The position numbers and the translations under genes are program-made. A model generated the notes under the pieces. The model made no database searches and was not told the DNA's origin. It saw only the letters and a program-made list of their open reading frames with translations. This document shows, piece after piece, positions 10,002 to 23,025 of a stretch of 64,000 nucleotides of DNA. Location: assembly GCA_016802295.1 (NCBI GenBank), contig JAESIW010000064.1, positions 496,001 through 560,000 of the forward strand, given 5' to 3'. The stretch is from Brachionus rotundiformis (lineage: Eukaryota > Rotifera > Eurotatoria > Ploima > Brachionidae). Each line of letters opens with the position of its first letter. The stretch's first letter is position 1.

Positions 10002-12834
10002 ATGATTTTTAAATTGCTGTTTTTGATTATTTGGATGTTAATCTTTGCGTGGGAAATAATATCTTTCGAAATTATAACCTATGATGAACTAAACCTACAA
10101 GATATTGATCATTATTCCGATTGCTCTGAAGTATGCCCAATTAGTTTTATCAAGTACCAATCCTTATCAAATTCAAATTCACTGAAAAAGTTTAAAAATT
10201 CGTTCAGCTTTGATAACAAGACCAAAATAACTGATGGTTTGTGTTCGAATTTCAAGAAGCTTGCTCCAGAAAATCTATTAATTTTTCAAGTAAACATGAC
10301 CTATGTAACAATAATGCTAAAAGATATCCCTGAATGTAAAGGGCTTATGTTTTCTGTTATGATGACTCAAATAGATAAAAATTTGAAGGATTTTATGAAA
10401 TTCCGAAGCATTGAAAATGAAACATTTGTCCAATTTGAGGAACAAATTTATTTGCCAATAAACTCTAGCCATACTTATGAAGTAAATATCAAGGTTGATT
10501 CACTTTCAAGTCCAAGACCATATATTTTGGGAACTTATTTGGTCAAATCTGATTTTAATTTAGCTAATAAAAACTCAGAGTTAATAGACGAAATCCCAAC
10601 AATCTCAATTCTGTCAATAAACTTCACCAATATCTTGTTCCTTAAATATTCAAATTATTTCCATAATGAAACCATTGACTCATTAATCTTTTTATATTAT
10701 GAAAACGGTAATTTTATAAAATAAATCAGGTTATTTTTATAATTAAAATTAATTTAAAGATACTGTCATTATGTCTAATTCGACAATCGATTTGTCTAGT
10801 AATACTGATACTTTTTTATCACTGAGTATAAAAAATTTAAAGGAGAATACAAAATATAATATGCGGGTATAAAAGGTTATTTTTTTATTAATGAAAGAAT
10901 AATGTTTTTTTAGTTATTAGCTAATAGACAAGGATATTCAATGGCTTCTAGTCTTTATTCATTTCGGACTGTAAAAATGCCTCAATTTTATGTAAATCCA
11001 ATAAATTCTACTTCAGTATTGGTCAAAATATTGGCTGACTGTCATAGCATAATCTATACATATGACTACAATCTTCATTTTACTCATTTATTATCAACTT
11101 GCCGCTCATACAGGTTAGAGTATAGGAAAAAAAATGTACTAAATAGAATGATTTCTTTTTAACAATTTTAATTTAATTTTAAAAAGAATTCAGAATACAT
11201 GAAACATGGAAATGAAATGCTTTTTAGAAGATATAACTTGTCAGATGTGGCTCTCAATGAACAATATATTTACTTGGTCAATTTAGAGCCTGAAACCTTA
11301 TATGAGATAAAAGTTTCTATTAGTTATTTTGATGAAAGTATTCAATTTATTGAATCTGTCAAGACATTGTCTGAATTCGATTTAAAAAAAGTGCTCATTT
11401 TGATAAATTTGATATTATGTGTAGTATTAATTAGTGTAATAATTGGTAATTTTATTTAATAAATTTACCAAAAAAGAGGAAAGCTTCAAATATATTTTTA
11501 GTCATGAAAAGAAAACGAATATGTTTTTTTTTTCACAAAATTTTGGGAAAAAATTATTTGGACCATCATAACGAAATGAGTTTAAATTTGTTATACGATT
11601 GGAACAAGCTTGCGAATCGGTATAACAAAAAATGTTTAATTTTATTTATTTAGTTATTTTTTTAAATAAAAGGAAATTTTTACTCAATGAATTGGAAAAT
11701 TTGAGGAAGATTAGAGAAAAATCTTTGGAAATTGTTCAAAAAGTGGGCACTGGTGCATTTGGTGAAGTTTATGAAGGAAAATTAAAGTTAAATGTTAAAT
11801 CAAAGCAATTAAATGCAAGAGTTGCAATCAAAAGACTCAAGTGTGATGCAACTGATTCAGAAAAACTTGACTTGTTAAAAGAAGCGATCGCCTTGAATTC
11901 ATTCAATCATCAAAATTTAATCAAATTTTATGGTGTTTGCTTTCCCAAAAACACTCTAAACAAGCTTGAAATTAAGTACATAGTCTTAGAATTTATGAAT
12001 AGTGGCGATCTGTTGAGTTATCTGAGACGATTTAGAGAGAAAAAAGAAAGCTTACGCTTTAAAAATGCATTTAAAATCTGCACTGATATAGCTGCTGGTT
12101 GTTGTTATTTGGAAAAGCTTAAGTTTGTTCACCGAGATTTGGCTGCACGAAATTGCCTCATAAATATAGAAGGTGATAATTTGATGGTTAAATTAGCAGA
12201 TTTTGGCTTGGGAAGGGAGCTTTACACTTCCCAAAGAAGAGAGTATTATAAACAAGTAAAAGATGTGCATAAATTATTACCCATTAGATGGATGGCTCCT
12301 GAATCGCTCAGCGATGGAGTTTATACGACTAAAACTGACGTTTGGTCATTTGGAATAGTAATTTGGGAAATATTTACATTAGGATACTTGCCATATACCG
12401 GAATGAATAATTTAGAATGTGCTGATTTTATAGTAAATGGAGGAACACTCAAGGCTCCAAATTACTGCCCAATGGAAATGTTAGCGAAATTCTTATTTTT
12501 CTGATTTTTGACTTTTTATAGAATTTTAAGATAAAAATTTAATTATATCTTTAATTTAAGTCAATTCATGTTATCTAAATGTTGGAGCAGAAATAGTGCT
12601 GAAAGACCATCTTTTAATGAAATAGGCGAATATTTAGTTTTGACTAAGGAGAAATCAAACCATTTTGAAAATTTTCCTGATATACATGAGTATGATAAAT
12701 TCACATTTGTGGACAAAAAACAACTCGAAAACTCGAGTAAAAATTCGAAAGAAATAAATCTTTCTATTAATTCGGATGTAGTTGATTCAAAAGAAAATTC
12801 AACTAATAACGGATCAACTTCAAGCGAAAACTAA
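10002..12834 (+). CDS. Receptor tyrosine kinase, ROS1/Sevenless-like, compact
   Basis: Seven exons join in phase: 10002-10707, 10760-10866, 10914-11135, 11187-11445, 11502-11619, 11673-12479, 12561-12834 (830 residues). A signal peptide opens exon 1. The ectodomain of about 400 residues has fibronectin type III-like strands (LKENTKYNMR, LEPETLYEIKV). A membrane helix (LILINLILCVVLISVII) ends exon 4. The kinase domain is complete: GTGAFGEVYEG loop, VAIKRL lysine, HRDLAARN catalytic loop, DFGLGRE, RWMAPESL, DVWSFGIVIWEIFTLG. KGCC.YLE-like, LLPIRWMAPES and GG.L..P..CP positions match ROS1/Sevenless better than ALK or insulin receptor. Family members are usually more than 2,000 residues with many FN3 repeats, so this one is strongly shortened. 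The tail is Ser/Asn/Lys-rich. Kinase identity is certain; the ROS subclass is inferred. Confidence 0.9.
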
Positions 12835-13120
12835 TTTTTTTTTAGTAAAATTTTTTAATTTTATATATTTTCAATAAAAATTTTTATAAAATTAGGCACT
12901 TTTTGATTTAAAAACCAAATATTATACCTTCAAGTGAATAAAAGTCTAATTCTATCCAATTTTTATCAGTATCTATTTCAAAATGATATCTTTAAAAACT
13001 TAACTTTTGTTAAAAATTAGAAAAAAAAAATCGATTGAAATTTTTTTTTAAATATTTTAATTTATTCACAAAAACTTTATCAAATGGTTGAATTTTATTC
13101 AGCCAATAATAAAATATAAA

Positions 13121-14484
13121 ATGGCTATGCTACGACGTAGAAAAGAAGTTATAACTGAAGTGTTTAAAGCTACTAAGAATTTGGACGCTTTTCCAAAACT
13201 CGAAGATGATTACCAAGAGACCTCTTCAGCAAGAGGGACTGGTAATATTTTGCCATACAAAATTTTAGTCATTTTATTTTAGCTAATTAAGTGACCATTG
13301 TCGTTTTAAGTATAATTTTTATTCTTGCCACACTTAATGTTCGTGAATACTTCACGGACAAAGTCAAATACTCTTATGACGTTGATTTCGACTACAATTC
13401 AAAACTCAAGTTAAATGTAGATATTACCGTGGCAATGTCTTGCAGAGGTAAAAGCAATAGATCCTTATTTATGATGCAATCTAAATATTTTAGATTAGAT
13501 ATTGGAGCTGATGTTATGGATAAGAGCAGTAAAGATATAATTTCAAACGAAGGCTTAAATATGGAAGATACTTGGTTCGAGTTATCCCCAAATCAGCAAG
13601 AAAATTTCGAATATATTTCCAAACTTTATGATACTATTCGAAACGATTATCATTCTCTTCATTCTAGTCTATGGAATTCATACAGTAAATTTCCGAATAG
13701 TCTTGGTCCAAGGTAAATTAAAATTTTTAGATTTTTTGAAATTTTTATTCAATAAATATATAAAAGTCAGCATTTTAAAAAAATTATGATTTTTTTTTCA
13801 ATAGAGAAAAGTATCCAAATCGTGGCACAGATGCGTGTCGAATCCATGGAACTTTTGAATTGAATAAAATAGCCGGAAATTTTCATATAATCATTGGAAA
13901 GTAATTTTTTCCCAAAAAGCTTATTGAAAATGAAATGAAATTAACAAAAATAATTAATTTAAAGATCTATTTCATTCATGGGCAATCATGCTCACATGAT
14001 AAATATTTTGGGAAATACAAAAGCTAATTTTTCGCATAGAATTGATAATTTTTCTTTTGGTGATAATTCACATTTAGTCCATAACGCTTTAAATTATGAT
14101 CTTAAAATCACATCTTCAGGTGGGATAAATTCTTTCATTCTCAAATTAAATTCTTCTGATTTGTTTTATTTTATTTGAATAGATAAATCAAATTTTCAAT
14201 ATTTTATAAATGTGGTTTCAACTGAAGTTAATTCGATCAAAACATATCAGTATTCGGTGTCAGAAAAACACCGCGAGATTGATCACAATAAAGAACAGCA
14301 TGGAACGCCTGGTATTCTATTCAAGTATGACATATCTCCATTGAAAGTCAAAGTTGATTATGACAAAATGTCTCTTCTGGAATTAGCAATTTCATTAATT
14401 GGGATTATTGGTGGTATATTTGCCACTAGCAAAATGATAAATTCCTTATATCAGAGTTTGAGAGACTTTTTAAAAAATTTTTAA
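13121..14484 (+). CDS. ERGIC2: ER-Golgi intermediate compartment protein 2 (Erv41 family)
   Basis: Five exons: 13121-13241, 13292-13712, 13805-13900, 13965-14119, 14183-14484, giving 364 residues against 377 in human. Hallmarks include LDAFPKLEDDYQETS at the cytosolic N terminus, membrane helix 1 (TIVVLSIIFILATLNV), KLKLNVDITVAM.C, ACRIHG.FELNKIAGNFHI, GNHAHM, NFSHRIDNFSFG, FQYFINVVSTE, GTPGILFKYDISP and a second helix with GIIGGIF. The family cycles between ER and Golgi in COPII/COPI vesicles with ERGIC3/Erv46 as a cargo receptor and retrieval factor. I chose ATG 13121 because the frame upstream has no other ATG. The gene lies only 286 bp after the kinase gene on the same strand. The C terminus (RDFLKNF) shows no dilysine signal, consistent with dependence on the ERGIC3 partner. 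Confidence 0.95.
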
Positions 14485-16572
14485 ATAATTTAAATTCAGA
14501 AAATATATTAAATAAAAATATCAGAAATTGATGGTGAAATCTAGATAAAAAAGAACAGTCTTTATTCCGTAGAATTGTCTTTTGTTTAGAGTAGAAAAAC
14601 AAACTTTGTTTAATTTTTTATTAAATTCTAGACAACAAAAATAATCATTCAATTTAATTTTAATTATGTTCTAATAAAATTTTCCGGTCATAGAATATAA
14701 TGAATACATCTTATATGATTTGTGATTGAATATTTTTTAACAATACTATTTATTATATATATCAAAAGCAGTTTTGTTAAAATCAATGTCTCTTTTTTAT
14801 TAAGTAATATGTTCTTATTAATCAATTTTTCTCAATTCGCTCAATCAATTTTTCAATCTTTTGAATTTAGTATCATGTTCTTAGCATCAGTTCTTAGCTA
14901 ACAAAATATATTTTTATTGATTTTAATAGAAAATTGTTGGTTAAAAAATTATTGATGTGAAATTGATAATTAAAATTTATTTAAAATTAGCACAGTAAAT
15001 TATATTTTAAATGTTTTAAAAATGATGATTCATGGTAATGGACTAATGTTTTGAAGCGTGGGGAATATATTTTTTGATTTTAATCTCTTATCTTCGAAAT
15101 ACTAGTAATATAAAAATATTTTAATATAAATATTTTTTATATCTAAAATTATGATAATCGGCTAATCAAAAAAATGTATTTTGTAAAAAGGGACAATTAG
15201 ATCAATTATAAAGATAAATTTTTAAAAGATTAATTCTTATTGGAAAAAAAATATTGCCATAAAACTATAATGTTCATATTTTTTCCTAAATTTATGTCCA
15301 AAAAAATAAGAAGAGCTTTAGATAATTCAAAATTATATCTTGCCTTGATCAATTAAAAAAAGTTATGATTGTAATTTAAAAAAAAAAGAAAGATAATGAT
15401 ATAATATAGTTTATTATACTTTTTTCAACTTTAAATCGAAAGTATCACAAACCAAATAGTTACAATTTCAGGATATAATTATTAAAAAGCAATTCTTGTG
15501 AGACAAAACTAAAATAGATGAAAAGTTTTTTATTTTATATTCTCTAAAATTGGAGCAAATTTTATATTCATTAAAAGTATTTAAAAAAATGATAAACTCT
15601 ATTTAATCTAGTAGTATTTGACCAAATATCCGTTAATCGTGTAAAATAAGTCTTATTCAAATCGATTTACATAATTTTACTATCTAAAGATTCAAATTTA
15701 ATTCAAATTTTTCTTATTCAAACCTTCTTTATTATTTTAAAACTTAATATTTAATTTAAATGAAACCGTTGATTATTTGATATCATAATTTAATTAAAAC
15801 AAAAAAGAAACTGTTAGTTTTGTTTATGTCATATAGAAGGATTGTTTTTTTATGCTTTATATGATTTTTTTCTTTTGAGACTAGGAATCAAATTAAGAAA
15901 TATAACTTAAACAAATCTAAATAATTTAATTATACATTATGACCGAAAATCTGATTTCAAAAAAGGATCTATGCAGCATATTAATTATTTAAAAAATGTA
16001 AATAATTTTAGGAAAAAAAATATTCTAAGAGTGTTGGGAATGAATTTTTTAATTTATTGTGGCGAGTTTAGCATAATGAAAAAAGGATCAGACAAAAAAT
16101 GAGTCGATACCAGGCATAATATTTTTAATTCTATTTTGCCAAATCGACGCATCGAAAACCAACAACTACAATAGCAAATAAATCCTCTAAATTATCATAA
16201 TAAATCATTAAATAACCCACGACATCAATAACAAAATAGGGAAAAGAATGAATAACTTATGCTAATTTGGTAGAATCTGATAGAAATTGAGCGCAAGTAA
16301 ACTTATATAGTCATATTGGATTTTTTTCCATAAACAACTATTCATAAAATACGAAAGAAAAAAAGGAAAACTAATATAGAAACAAAAACTTGGTTTATTA
16401 TCTAATTTAACTAGATAAATCAAGATGTGCCTAAGCGAGATTCTACACAATTTTTTAAAAAAATAATAATTTATTATAATCTTAGAAAACTTAATATATT
16501 TGATTTCTTTTTTTTTAATTGCCTAAATAAATTTTTTATTTCGTCTTTTTGTTTTGTTTTTTTGGAATAATT
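14485..16572. other. Intergenic, no gene seen
   Basis: About 2.1 kb of AT-rich spacer. A short minus-strand frame near 16.3 kb has low-complexity Phe/Tyr composition and looks fortuitous. The right end is presumably the promoter of the myotubularin gene. Confidence 0.45.
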
Positions 16573-19500
16573 ATGATCCTAATTGAGTCGAAGCCGGCGA
16601 TAGACTCGGCGGGCAAGACCGATGACCTGGACGAATCAATATCGATCGAATCACCCAAAAATTCGCAAGACACGATCAATCTAGAAATACTGAACAAGTG
16701 TCATTTGCTTATTTTCCCAAAGAAAAATCCCGTATGCGATGACGACTCGTTGATGAGAGCATTTTGCCAAATAGTTCCCATTTTGAGCGGCGAATACATC
16801 TGTTTTATCGGACCCGGCGGAAAATACAACCATGAAATTTTGGCTCTGACCAACTATCGCCTATTTTTGCTGATGAACGACTCTTTTGAAGCCGGCGTGC
16901 TGGTCAACGAGGCGCCCGATTTCAAGTCCTTTATCAATGTGCCCATAATGATGATCGAATCAATAGAAATTAGAGAAATTTTGTACATTTATGTTTATCT
17001 TAAAAATGCCAAAACTATTAGGTAATTTTTTTAAAACTATTGTCTACTAAGGGCTATTGTCTTTGTTCTAAACAGTGTATTAAATTTTTTATTATAATTT
17101 AGCCTATTTACTTCAAGATAGTGTTTGCTTTAAAGACAAAAATAATAATTATTATTTTTATTTGATGTATTTATTATTATTTTGTCGAGTTAACAAGATG
17201 CTTTATTTTCAAATCAAGGACCATGTTTAAATAAGATAAAGTTTAAAAAAGAAATTATTGATTTTTTATTAACAAAAAATGCTAAAATGACCGAATAATC
17301 TGTGCATGAGCACAAAATTTTGTTATATGGGAAATTCCGGATAGCGTTTGTGTAAAATTTTGAATGAGAATAAAACAGAATAGAACTAGCTATCTTTTAT
17401 GTAATTAAATTATACAATAATTTAAATTTTAACTTGAAAATTTAAAAATCTGGTTTAGAATAAAGTGTCTATTCATTCGAATTAAAACTCTTTAATTTGT
17501 TTTATTAGTTTTTTTACTGAGTGTTAACTTTTTAAAAAATAAAGATAAAATCTGCATTGTTCATATTAGATTTGTTTATATAAAAAACATGTTCTAAAGA
17601 TATGAGGATTTAAGTCAAATGACTCGTTTTAAGCTTCTAGTGCTCAGACGAATTCGATCTAAAAAAGAAGTAAAACATGTATCATTAGGAAAAGAATAAA
17701 TATGCGAAAATTATTAAATCTTGTTTTTGATAAAGAGTTAACGAAATAAAATGTAAGCGCAAGGATCAAATCGATAGCCAAAGGTATTGTGTGACAAGAA
17801 ATATTTTCTATACTCAAAACCCTAGAGGAATTTTTACATTAAAGCTACTAATTGATCAAAGTCTCTGCATTTATTTTTAATTTTTAGAATAATTTCTAAC
17901 GTTGAACCAGTTCATTTGTTTAGTTAAACAATTTTTTTTTCGATAATTTAATTTGTTTTGATAAGTTATATTAGAAAAAAAACTGACCTCATTGGCACAA
18001 GCAGGGTAAACTAATCTAATATCACATTATCTTAATCTCAATTTATCAAATTAAGCTCTATATGATCAAAAAAATGGCATAATTTATAAAATCAAATTCT
18101 TTTCTAGTTTAATTTAGGTTTTTTTCTTGGTCACGGTACTAATTTGAAATTTTTTTAATTTATATATTTTTTTTTTAAATAGTATAATTTGTTTCAATTA
18201 ATTTAATTTTTATTTAATTAAAGATTATTCTGCTTTTCATTAATAATCATATTTTTCAGTTTTTAATTGTTTAATTAATTAAAGATACTTTGATAATCTA
18301 CTTTTAAAATTAAGCTAAAAAATGTATTCCAAAAATAAAAATTAAAATAAAAAAATTTACCGTGACCAAAAAAATTCCGAATAGCGTTTGTTTGATTAAT
18401 GATTAATAAAATAGGAAAAAACTAGCTATTTTTTTGTAATGAAATTCTACAATTATCTAAATTATTAAAAATTGACTTTTTCTAATCATAAAAAAAATTA
18501 AACTAATTTTACTGATTCATATATTATTTATATGATGAGATTTATAAAAATTAATTAAATTTTGTGTGTAGACTGACCTTCAGCTCGGCAGAAAAAGCGT
18601 TCTTGTGGTCACAGCGTATAAACTCACTGACAAACCGTATGTACAAACTAGAGGACTTATTTTCATTTCGCTTTTATTCATGGCTTACCAACGAGTCCAA
18701 AAGTGATGATACATTGCCGACAACTTGCCATTTTGCCAAGAGTAACTCTTTCCCAATTAAATTAGCCTCGATGTTCTAATTAATTAAAATTAAAAGATGA
18801 CTCGGATAGCTCCCTGATATACCGAGAGTTCAAGCGTATGAAATTTGATACCAAACTTTGGCGCATGTCCGAAGTCAACAAAAAATTCGAGCTGTGTCCG
18901 TCGTACCCGGAGTCGCTCATTGTGCCCAAGTCGATCACCGACGAACAGCTCAGGAAAATAGCCTGTTTCCGCAGCTCAAAGCGGTTTCCGACAGTGACCT
19001 GGCGGAGCAGAAAAAATGGTGCCGTTTTGGCGCGTTCCTCACAGCCCAATGTGGGTCTTCTGGCTTGGCGCCTCAACGAAGATGAGCTTCTGCTGAAAGC
19101 GATCGCCGAATCGTGCGATCCAAAGCCCAAAGAGCAGTCTCTTCTTCTCATCATAGACGCTCGCTTTCGCTCGGTGGCTCTGGCCAATAGAGTAAAAGGC
19201 GGCGGCTACGAATACACCGAGTACTACACCAATTGTGAAATACAATTCATGAACTTGGAAAACATTCACGTCATTCGCTCTAGTTTCCAATCGTTGAGGC
19301 TTTTGTGCCAAACTTTGAATGAGAATAGGCAATTTTTGAGCCAATTGGAGACCACCAAATGGCTGCAACATTTGTCCGGAATAATCAAGGCCGCGATTAC
19401 GGTGACAAGCGCGGTGGACCAGGATGCCAAGCCGGTTCTTATCCACTGTTCGGATGGCTGGGACCGCACGCCCCAAATTCTCGCTTTGGCCAAACTCTTA

Positions 19501-22500
19501 CTAGACCCTTACTACCGGACCATAAGCGGATTTCGCACTCTTATCGAAATAGACTGGCTTCAATTTGGTCACAAGTTTGCTCAACGAAATGGCCACTGCA
19601 CAAATTCGAATGACACAAACGAAAGATGTCCTGTTTTTCTCCAATGGCTTGACTGCGTGTACCAAATAGCCCGGCAATATCCGTCGGCTTTTCAATTCAA
19701 CGAAACATTTTTGCTTAAGCTTTGCTTTCACTCGTACTCGTGTTTGTTTGGTACATTTTTGTGCGACTCGAATTTGGAACGAGTCAACGAGCATACCAAC
19801 GAGAGAACGTTCAGCATTTGGTCTTATTTGAATGAAAAAAATAGCGAGCTAATCAACCACTTGTACGATGACACATTTGACGAAGTTATCTATCCACTTA
19901 GTGAAATATGCCACATGCAGTTGTGGCACAGGCTTTTCTGCGAATCGGAAACCACCTATTTGGTCAAAATGGACCGCAAGGCTGACTTGCACCTCAACGA
20001 CTCACTCGACAGTAATGTGCTCGGCTCGTCGCCTCTCGACCAGCCGGCCAAAGAGCCTGACGACGTTCACCTAGCCAAGCTAACGCCCGACTCTTCTGTC
20101 TCATCTACATCCTCGTCAAACAGTGACAGCTTTAAGATAAACAATGTTTTGCTTAAGAATGCCATTAACGACACTACGAGCACATGTTCCAATTTGGCAA
20201 ACAGAAAAAACCACTCCTTTGATAACCTATTGTCTGTAAATACAACTAATTGCATTAAAAAGAGATCCAGTGAACCAAATTTGATTTGTTCGGCCAAAAA
20301 AGAGTACACAGAGAATAAGGTCCAAGCTAGTCAGTCTGTGGACGATGCGGTTACGTTGCAGAACTCGACAGACACCATCAAAGACGAGTTCAATTCCCGG
20401 CTTAACATGATCAGAGAAAAAGATCTTAGTGTCAAAATAGAGTCGAGTGAGTGCGAGTCCTCGTCCTCGTCTGAGATAGAGGAATCCGCTTCGGTCACAT
20501 CGACTTCTTCCTCAACCATACCTAGTCCCTCTTCAGTCCAAGTCAGCCAATTCAATTCAGTTAGTACCTCGACATCGGGCCTGTCCGACTTCATTCAAAC
20601 TTCGGCCAAGTCGGCTCACATAGACAGGCTCAAGACCTACGTCAACTCAAGCTATGACTTCATATTCAATTCGCAGGAGCCTGACGAGAACAATGAAAAC
20701 AATGTGGACTCGACCGACTCGCTTAAGGCCAAGTCGGTTGAACGAAAGTCGTCCAAAAGCATACCAATTCTGAATGGCAATAGGAACAAAAGAGCCGATG
20801 TGAAAAGAAATTCCAAAAAGATGATCAAAGATCTTTTGGATGTGGACGGCTTGACCAAAATAGAGGACAATTCGTTCAGAAAAATTATTGAACAAGATGA
20901 AAAAAATAGAGTAAGTGTATCCAAATTTTGAAATTTTGCCTAAGCCTAGTGGCACAAGATGATTAGAAAATTAATTTTAAGAAAATAAATTATATTGAAA
21001 AAAAAAGTTATTTTAGGAGCTTGAGAATATTCATCTTTTTTCTAGATTTACTTGAATTCAATTTTAAAATAGTGTACTTTTAAGCCAGATATAAATTATC
21101 CTAGACCTATCGTGCACATTTATTAAGAAAATTTTAGCAAATAGTATACAGCGAAAATTTAAATTTTGAATTTTTGAATAAAAAATTTTCTCGGGTTTTT
21201 TTTATTTCATAGTTGATATCAATTTTTTGAATGTTTAGTATAAGAAATCACGCGTTGAATTCTTTTGTATTCAATTTGTTTACTAGATTTAATCAAACCC
21301 AAACATTTAAAAATTAATATTTAAGAAAAAATAATTCTCATTAATCAAATTAAAAATAAATTAACTGGCTCAAAAATCTTTTGAACTTAAGCTGCAACCA
21401 GCATTCAAAACTTTTTTTAAAAAATTTTCTATAAAAAACATTCTTTTGAATAATTCTTTTTGTAAGACTGATTAACATGATACATGGTTATAATTTTATT
21501 TGAATGATTAATTAAAATTTTGTTCCATGTTTTTTTATCCAAAATAATCAAGAAAGTAATTGTAAAGAAAATTATAATCGACATAATCATTTGGTGCTTC
21601 CAATGTTAAAGCTCAAGATTGGCTTTTTCAAATAATTCATGTCAAGCCATCTTTCCAACTTCGAAAGAATTTCCATTAGATGCCATAAATTAATTCTATT
21701 CATTATAAATTTAAAAAAATACTGATCTATTTTTAAAGATATATACTAGGATATAGTAGGATTAGGGTTGGGAAACCGGTTTTTTTTTTGAAACCGGTTT
21801 TGTATTTAAACAGATTATATCCGAAAAATAAAAAGAAGATTTTTGATCGAAAAACTTTTTTCTTTATTAATTTTATATTTTTTCAAAAAAACAATTGAGA
21901 AAAATTCAATTCTTATAAAAAAAATTGAAAAAAATTTTTTTTTCCTTACTTATGCTATTCAAAATGAACCGGTTTTAAATTCGAACCGGTTTACCACCCC
22001 TAAGTAGAATATGTATTTTGATAAATGTTATATTCCATCAAATTTTAGGACCGTCAAATATGAATTTATTTGAATGTTTATTTGTTTGCTGAATATTAAT
22101 CTAATAATTAATTTTTTGTCAAAAGATTTTTCTAGATCTTTAAATGATTGCAACCAAAGTATTCGAATTAGAAAAAAATTTTATGAATTGACGTCACTTG
22201 TATGTTAGATCATAATTATTTTTTAAGCCAAATAATAAAGATATTTTTTTGCAGCTAAATAACTTAAATCCAATTTTTCGATTAGTTTTTCTATTGATGT
22301 TTAAAATAAAATCAATAGATTTTAGCTAATTAACTAAAGAAGTTTAAAAATAAAAGATTTATTAAAATTTTTTAGTAATTATTAAAAAAATCTTATTTGA
22401 GAATTTTCGATTTCAAATAATAATTTTTTTTTTCTTTAAGAGACAAATAGAGTCACTTAAAGGCCAAGTCCAAAGATTCAAATGGTTTTTTAACAAACTG

Positions 22501-23025
22501 GCATCGAACCCAATACTTCAGGATTTACCACTGGATTTTCAATTTAACAATGAGTTTTGCGACTTGACCAATAACTGTGATGATAGCTTTTCAAATAGGA
22601 ATCAAAGCTCACAATGTTACTCGCTCAACAATGATAGTGTATGCTCAAGCTGGGATGAGATAAACGAATCAGACTATAAGCTCACTGCTTGGGTACCGGA
22701 CTACTCGGTAACACATTGCCAAAAATGCAATCAAAAATTCTCATATAGACTTAGAAAGCATCATTGCCGAAATTGTGGTAATATATTTTGTTACAAATGC
22801 GCTAGCAATTACTCTCCATTGCCAAACAACAATCTATTTGAACCAGTTCGGGTATGTTCGACTTGTGAATCGCTATTAGACAAACAAAAATACAACTCAC
22901 CGACTTCATCAACACCTCCAGCAAACGGTAAGTTGGGATTTTTTCTCGGCACGTCACGATGTAATCAAATCGAAAGTGGAAAATTCAAAAAGTCCGATTC
23001 TAAAAGCCAAAAAGTGTCGGTGTGA
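16573..23025 (+). CDS. Myotubularin-related phosphoinositide 3-phosphatase with C-terminal FYVE domain (MTMR3/4 type)
   Basis: Four exons join in phase: 16573-17021, 18572-18741, 18797-20910, 22441-23025, giving 1,105 residues. Order of parts: PH-GRAM domain (exons 1-2), myotubularin phosphatase domain (IYREFKRM, SYPESLIVP, NGAVLARSSQP), the catalytic P-loop HCSDGWDRT with Cys and Arg intact (near residue 420), then FGHKFAQRNGH. A long Ser-rich linker follows, then a FYVE finger with WVPD, RKHHCRNCG and VRVC intact. Such enzymes remove the 3-phosphate from PI3P and PI(3,5)P2 on endosomes and autophagosomes. Everything needed for activity is present. The 2.1-kb exon 3 is GC-richer than its surroundings. 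Introns 1 and 3 are unusually long (1.55 and 1.53 kb) and carry repeats. Exon 1 uses ATG 16573, the first ATG in frame. Confidence 0.93.
17334..17450. repeat. Diverged repeat, copy 1, in MTMR intron 1
   Basis: A stretch beginning ATTCCGGATAGCGTTTGT and containing ACTAGCTATCTTTT.TGTAAT matches 18374-18476 in the same orientation. It is homologous at many positions with small gaps. Confidence 0.55.
17511..17645. repeat. Dispersed repeat B, copy 1
   Basis: Matches 42968-43121 in the same orientation. Shared landmarks are a TTTACTG...TTAACTTTTT start, AAAGATATGAG, GTCAAATGACTCGTTT and GCTTCTAGTG. The family is unknown. Confidence 0.6.
18119..18380. repeat. Inverted-repeat element in MTMR intron 1
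   Basis: The left arm (T-rich then GGTCACGGTA at 18129-18138) is mirrored by TACCGTGACC then A-rich at 18358-18367. About 220 bp of AT-rich filler separates the arms. It resembles a small TIR element, but I cannot fix the ends or a target duplication. Confidence 0.4.
18374..18476. repeat. Diverged repeat, copy 2, in MTMR intron 1
   Basis: Partner of 17334-17450. It begins at the right arm of the inverted-repeat element, so both copies may be ends of one transposon family. Confidence 0.5.
21755..22010. mobile_element. hAT-type MITE with 8-bp target duplication
   Basis: The element spans 21763-22002 (240 bp). Its left end TAGGGTTGGGAAACCGGTT and its right end, read on the other strand (TAGGGGTGGTAAACCGGTT), form terminal inverted repeats. 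Each end also carries a second ACCGGTT copy. The flanks AGTAGGAT (21755-21762) and AGTAGAAT (22003-22010) match at 7 of 8 bases. TIRs starting T/CAGGG.TGG.AAAC with 8-bp duplications are typical of hAT transposons. It has no coding capacity, so it is non-autonomous. It sits in the third intron of the myotubularin gene. Confidence 0.85.

Noticed and set aside
16262..16450. 62-codon minus frame
   Set aside because: Phe/Tyr/Ile-rich, as expected from random AT-rich sequence; no family or splice context.
18780..20955. Several long frames on the minus strand and in other plus frames over 18.8-20.9 kb
   Set aside because: They overlap the GC-richer catalytic exon of the myotubularin gene. Their compositions are shadow-like, whereas the myotubularin frame has clear family motifs.
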